Source: Gnetum montanum (taxonomy: Eukaryota > Streptophyta > Gnetopsida > Gnetales > Gnetaceae). Taken from it: a stretch of DNA of 64,000 bases. The translations under genes were made by a program, and so were the position numbers. The DNA lies in contig MNCI01034058.1 in NCBI GenBank assembly GCA_015680685.1, forward strand, positions 63,720 to 127,719. The letters run 5' to 3'. The notes under the pieces were generated by a model. That model had not been told where the DNA came from. It was given only the letters and a program-made list of their open reading frames with translations, and searched no databases. How positions within the stretch are numbered: the stretch's first letter is position 1; every line of letters starts with the position of its first letter. Shown here one piece after another: positions 59,763 through 64,000 of the stretch.

Positions 59763-61933
59763 CATGATATCAATATTCTCTAATATGATAGAAGATTATG
59801 TAGAAGTATTTATGGATGATTTTTTAGTCTATTGGGATACTTGTGAACAAATATTACAATATTTAGAAAGCATTATAGATATATGTATTGATAAATATCT
59901 AATATTGAGTTTGGAAAAGAGTCATCTAATGGTTACAAATGGCATAGTATTACGACATGTTATTTCTAAGCATGGAATAAGAATGGATGAGGAAAAAGTA
60001 AAAGTAATATCTACACTCCCAACTCTAATTAACTTAAAGACTCTTTGATCTTTTCTAGGACATTCTAGATATTATAGGTGATTTATCAAAGGATTTTCAA
60101 AAATTACTAAACCACTTTACATGCTCCTAGAAAAGGATGTTCCTTTTGTATGGACTGATGACTATCAAGAAGCATTTTTAGAACTAAAGAAAAGAGTAAC
60201 CACTACTCCTATACTTAATGCACCTAATTGGGATGTTCCATTTGATTTGATGTGTGATGCTAGTGACATTGTTGTAGGTGCAATCTTAGGACAATACATA
60301 GTTAATAAGCCATGAGTCATATATTATGTTTCTAAAAGTTTAGATAAATCCCAAGTAAATTATACAACTATGGAAAAAGAACTCTTTTCCATTATATATA
60401 CTTTGGATACATTTAGACATTATTCAATAGGATATAAAACTAGAGTTTACACTAACCATTTAGCCATTAAAATTTTAGCTACTAAAAAATAGAAAATGCT
60501 AAAATAATGAGATGGTGCCTATTACTTCAAGAATTTGACCTTCACATTTTAGATAAAAGGGATAGAGAAATGTTGTGATAGATAATCTTTCTATATTGGA
60601 AACAAGGGATGAAAATTGGACAAAAGGAGTATTTCATGGTGAATTCCCTGATGAACGACTCTTTTCCATAATGAAGGATCCTTGGTTTGTTGATATAGCA
60701 AACTATCTTGCCACCATGAAAGCCCCAACCCAATGGAGTAAGAAGGAAAAGAAATATTTCTTAAGAAACATCTTTAAATACATTTGGAATGAACCATACC
60801 TTTATGGAATACATAAAGATAATGTAGTAAGAAGATGCATGGTTGAAGATTAACAATAAGAAATTTTACGTGTGTCATGATAATCTTGGAGGTGGACATT
60901 TTGATAGTAAATTCATTACAATCAAAATCTTGCAAAGTGGATTTTATTGTCCTTCACTATTTAAAGATGTACATAAATATGTACAAGAATGTCATAAATG
61001 CCAATGAATAGGAACCATAACTAAAAGACAAGAAATGCCACTAAAGCGAATTTTAATAACTAAACCATTTGATGTGTGGGGTATAGACTTTTTAGGACCA
61101 TTTTCACCATCTAATGGATGTCAATATATTTTGGTTTATATAGACTATGGTACTAAGTGGGTAGAAGCTAAAGCCACCCTAACAAATGACATTAATGTAG
61201 TGATACCTTTCCTTAGAGAAAATATTTAGACATGATTTAGAACTCTACGAGTGATCATACGTGATCAAGGAACCCATTTTGTAAATAGAATAATGAAGAA
61301 ATTCCTTAATTATTGTGGAATTAAACATAATATAGCTACTTCCTATCATTCTCAAACAAATGGTTAAGTAGAAAATGCAAATATAATCATTTTAAAAATA
61401 TTAACTAAAATTGTATGTGCTAAAAAGAAAGATTTGTCTAAAAAATTACAAGATGCACTTTGGGCTTATAGAATTACATATAAACCAAGTTTATGTTATT
61501 CACCTTAGCAATTAGTTTATGGTAAACAACCTTTATTGCTTGTAGGAATCAAATACCAATCCATACGATTAGCACAACCATTAAATTCTGATGATGAAAC
61601 AAATCATGACTCTAAAATGATTCAAATACATGAACTTAATGAAATAAGGTTGAATGCCCTTGACAAGGAAAAAATTATTTAAAAAAACAAATGAAGAGTA
61701 TACACAATAAGAAACATTTTTCAATAGGTGATAAAGTTCTTTTGTATAATATGAGATTACATAAATTTCCTAGTAAGTTAACAACTAGCTGGGAAGGCCC
61801 TTATCTAGTGGTAAAACCCCATAATAATGGAAGTGTCTTAATTTCACATATTGATGATTCATCAACAACAATTCTAGTCAATGGAAAAAGACTTAAGCTG
61901 TATCATCAACATCATATTGAGGAACTAGGATAG
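59763..61933 (+). pseudogene. Athila-O RT end, RNase H and integrase
   Basis: RT resumes in frame after Athila-B: MISIFSNMIEDYVEVFMDDF (59767 on) with the catalytic FMDD, then LEKSHLMVTNGIVLRHVISK. RNase H: PFVWTDDYQEAFLELKKRVT near 60140, FDLMCDASDIVVGAILGQY (60241 on), NYTTMEKELFSIIYTLDTFR. Integrase: zinc-binding part near 60880-61010 (HDNLGGGHFDSK ... CHKCQ), core PFDVWGIDFLGPFSPSNG (61065 on), IIRDQGTHFVNR near 61255, and TNGxVENANI near 61358 where the Glu is kept but a stop (TAA) precedes it. C-terminal GDKVLLYNMRLHKFPSKL and WEGPYLVVKP. Several stops and shifts. Confidence 0.88.
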
Positions 61934-62857
61934 GATAAACTAGTTGAGCTAAGTGAACCAACTTATTCCAAAGATGATGAAGGAAATGAAACAAGTCAAC
62001 TAGAAGTCCAAGCTATGGGTAGTAATCTTTAGCAAGATCCTTACATCGTATTGTAATATAATAAGTAAAGTATTTTAGTCTAAAACTTTTTCCTTGAAAA
62101 ATGTAGATGAAAATAGCAAATTTTATTGTTAGTTGGAACTTTAAAGAACTCATTAGCATTGTGTTTGGAATGCAAGAGAGAAGGAAACCTACCTTGAGAT
62201 AGGTCGTTTTAAACCCAAAATCCATTTAAGGATGAGCTTTAGATTAGTAAACTAATAAATTATGTCAATTAATTATTTTCTTTTTCTTTCTAATATTCTT
62301 TAAGTTTCTAAGTTTCATGAATCATAGGAACAATAACCAAGTTTTGATTTTGAGCATTTATGAATGGCTCTAGTAATTACTTTCTTGATAAGTCAATATG
62401 AAACAAAGGATTTGTCATATTATGACTAACCATAAAGATGCCTTTAGCATGAGAAATGTCATCAGTAATCAAGTGAGCCATCATCATATACATTCAAAGA
62501 GAATGTTTGCCCCCATAAGAACCTCATGATTGTAGAAGGCTATAGTGGTTTAAAAAAAATAAAAAATACGCTACTATAAGTAATAGGGTTCCAACAGAAC
62601 CTTTAATCATGAGCATGGCCACACTTCCACAAGAATCTTACTATTGGAGTGCTGCTCGTGGCTCAGACTTTGTAGCATCCCTCAAGAACCTCCTTCCATA
62701 AGTAAAGTGTCTAAAGATGGTATAATAATTTTTCATACTCACTTTCTCAGCTATCACCTTTCAGCTAGGGTATGACACTGGACTTGGCAGATTGACTTAT
62801 CTTAAGAGGTATTTTACTAGTTCCTTTCATTTTTGCTCACTTTCCTCACTTGGCTTA
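61934..62857 (+). other. 3' non-coding region of Athila-O
   Basis: Bases after the integrase stop. Low-complexity and AT-rich, no recognisable coding region, no LTR. It is cut at 62858 by the Athila-A4 LTR. Confidence 0.6.
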
Positions 62858-63454
62858 TGATGAGTGGTGAGGTGCCCCTACACTCAACCATACGAATACG
62901 AGCGTGCACGCGCGATCCGGTCGAACTCTGCAGACTAAATGCCTTAACTCCACAAGAAACACTTGGGGTTAATCGTTTGTTGTCTTCCCAGGCNATTGCG
63001 ACATGCAGCTGATTCCTTGATTAGTCATACACATTCGTAGATGCTCGTAATCAAGTCATACTTGTATGCACTAGGAAAGCTGTAAATAAATAACAATAAA
63101 TAAAACCATGTACTGCAAGGTTTATCCAATCAAGTTCGTCTTTATTGCCGTACACAACTTGGGTTCAGGTTACAAGCTGCTCGAATAAAGAGCCGTTCAC
63201 TCTAGGACTCCTACTGCGGGCACATGGGAAAAATTCTAACTCTAGAGTGAGCAATCTGCCAGAGCTTCGATACTTCTAGCCAGGATTGGGAAATGAAGGG
63301 AGTGCCACCACTTATTTATAGATATGGCGGCAGACCACGATATCGCGTACGCGATATCGCACGGAAAGACGTGATATCGCGGCGGCCGCGATATCGCGGC
63401 GGCCACGATATCGCGTACATGATATCGTGGCACAGTGCATGTTGCATCTCATCA
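62858..63454 (-). repeat. 3' LTR of Athila-A4 (597 bp as assembled)
   Basis: TGATGAG (62858) to CTCATCA (63454). A single N at 62993 joins parts that are not adjacent in the complete LTRs, so about 400 bp are missing, probably an assembly collapse. Confidence 0.9.
63313..63426 (-). promoter_or_regulatory. LTR core promoter with six GATATC palindromes
   Basis: TATAAATA on the minus strand at 63313-63320. Next to it, the perfect palindrome GATATCGCGTACGCGATATC at 63339-63358, then GATATC at 63373, 63390, 63407 and 63421. Spacings between starts are 14, 20, 17, 17 and 14 bp. GCGGCCGC lies between two of them. This is the densest and best-kept copy of the motif in the window. Confidence 0.75.
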
Positions 63455-64000
63455 TACCCCCATGACTGAATGAAAACTCGTCCTCGAGTTCCTTACAATG
63501 ATATCAGGTAGGTATGGGATTATTAGGGGAAATGGAACTAATGGGATGACATGTGAACGGTCTTTATTACAAGACTTGACAAAAACTGGTGTTCATGACA
63601 ACAAGGGTGAACACCTTATTACAATGACATCAGGCCACAGTTGGCAGCTGAGAGAAAAGAGGAGAGAGAATAGAAGAGAAGAAGAGAGAAGAGTCTTGTT
63701 GCTGCCAACGCCTAGATTGCGCCTTCCGTTGTCCATCCGTAAGCGCATTATCAATTCTGCTCCTTGCATAGCGGCTTCAGTGCTGCTCCACTCCAAGTGT
63801 TTGCTCCAGATCCATTCCGTTGTTGTATGATGGCCATCTGCACCCACAACACAATCATATATTAGCAAGGGTAATTGAATCATTAAGTAAATCATACCTT
63901 GCTTCGGTTTAGGTTCCTTGGCTAAGTTGTGGTATGGCTAATATGGATCTGGGAAAATGTAGATGATGACTACCGAAGGTATAGGGGTTAGGAAGAAAAA

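Larger units (their letters stand above)
10336..62857 (+). mobile_element. Athila-O: outer Athila-like element split by several insertions
   Basis: Plus-strand pieces in the right order make one element: probable 5' LTR and primer site (to 11466), gag (11560-13202), gag end, protease and RT start (about 48096-49925), RT end, RNase H and integrase (59763-61933), and a 3' non-coding part up to 62857. Two insertion blocks (13203 to about 48095, and 49926-59762) split it, and the Athila-A4 LTR cuts its 3' end. Athila-B removal restores an uninterrupted RT reading, which proves the second split. The first split is inferred from matching gag content and lacks a TSD. No 3' LTR is in the window. Confidence 0.7.
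62858..64000 (-). mobile_element. Athila-A4: 3' end of a minus-strand Athila-A element
   Basis: LTR 62858-63454, then the reverse-strand polypurine tract (TACCCCCATGACTGA) and 3' non-coding sequence to the window edge (63455-64000), which matches 14002-14560 in the same orientation. The rest of the element is outside the window. Confidence 0.9.

Noticed and set aside
63339-63426. Regularly spaced palindromes as a CRISPR array
   Set aside because: Units are short, spacers are 8-14 bp and not unique, and the context is an LTR promoter in plant-type DNA.

Overview
This window looks like plant nuclear DNA, from a seed plant I cannot name. It is almost entirely nested, decayed LTR retrotransposons of the Ty3/Gypsy superfamily. 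Evidence: chromovirus, Athila-like and Tat-like gag, protease, reverse transcriptase (RT), RNase H (RH) and integrase (IN) motifs; LTRs with TG...CA ends; tRNA-Asp-type primer sites; polypurine tracts; and target-site duplications (TSDs). No ordinary single-copy host gene, tRNA or rRNA is supported. Most reading frames carry stops and frameshifts, so the insertions are old. Assembly flaws are visible: one 909-N gap, and four single-N joints that each coincide with a structural break.

Layout. Athila-A1 (+) ends at 1-1209 with its 3' LTR. It sits in the RNase H of a chromovirus (Chromo-1, +; 1210-1897 and 9564-10335), which is itself split inside integrase by a minus-strand chromovirus, Chromo-2 (1898-9563). 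From about 10.3 to 62.9 kb lies one outer Athila element (Athila-O, +): LTR, primer site and gag at 10336-13202, gag end/protease/RT at about 48096-49925, and RT/RH/IN at 59763-61933. Large insertions split it. The first block (13203-48095) holds Athila-A2 (minus, 13203-37626), which carries a Tat element, Tat-1 (18083-35758, TSD GTACT), in its gag. The same block holds a Tat fragment, Tat-2 (minus, 37627-40597 plus 47655-48095), split by Athila-A3 (+, 40598-47654). The second insertion is Athila-B (+, 49926-59762, TSD CATGA). Athila-A4 (minus) starts at 62858.

The most interesting content is in Tat-1. Between its protease and RT it carries, on the opposite strand, an eight-exon gene (24336-28397). 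Seven GT-AG introns join the exons in consistent phase over 3255 nt, interrupted by about 11 in-frame stops. Exons 2-3 resemble the FCP1-like HAD phosphatase fold; exon 7 looks coiled-coil. Tat-2 carries a divergent second copy (37627-39829) in the same relative position and antisense orientation, with introns at matching places. The gene therefore predates the split of the two Tat elements and travels with them. Because it is antisense, the element's own transcript would keep its introns.

Other noteworthy signals: (1) Athila-A2 and A3 share the same in-frame loss of RT-RH-IN, suggesting a non-autonomous gag-protease lineage that may depend on Athila-B-like partners; (2) Athila LTR promoters carry clusters of GATATC palindromes at a near-fixed distance from the TATA box; (3) the Tat element is rich in TTACGC and in a minisatellite with core TAAAACTRGC flanking the antisense gene and following pol.
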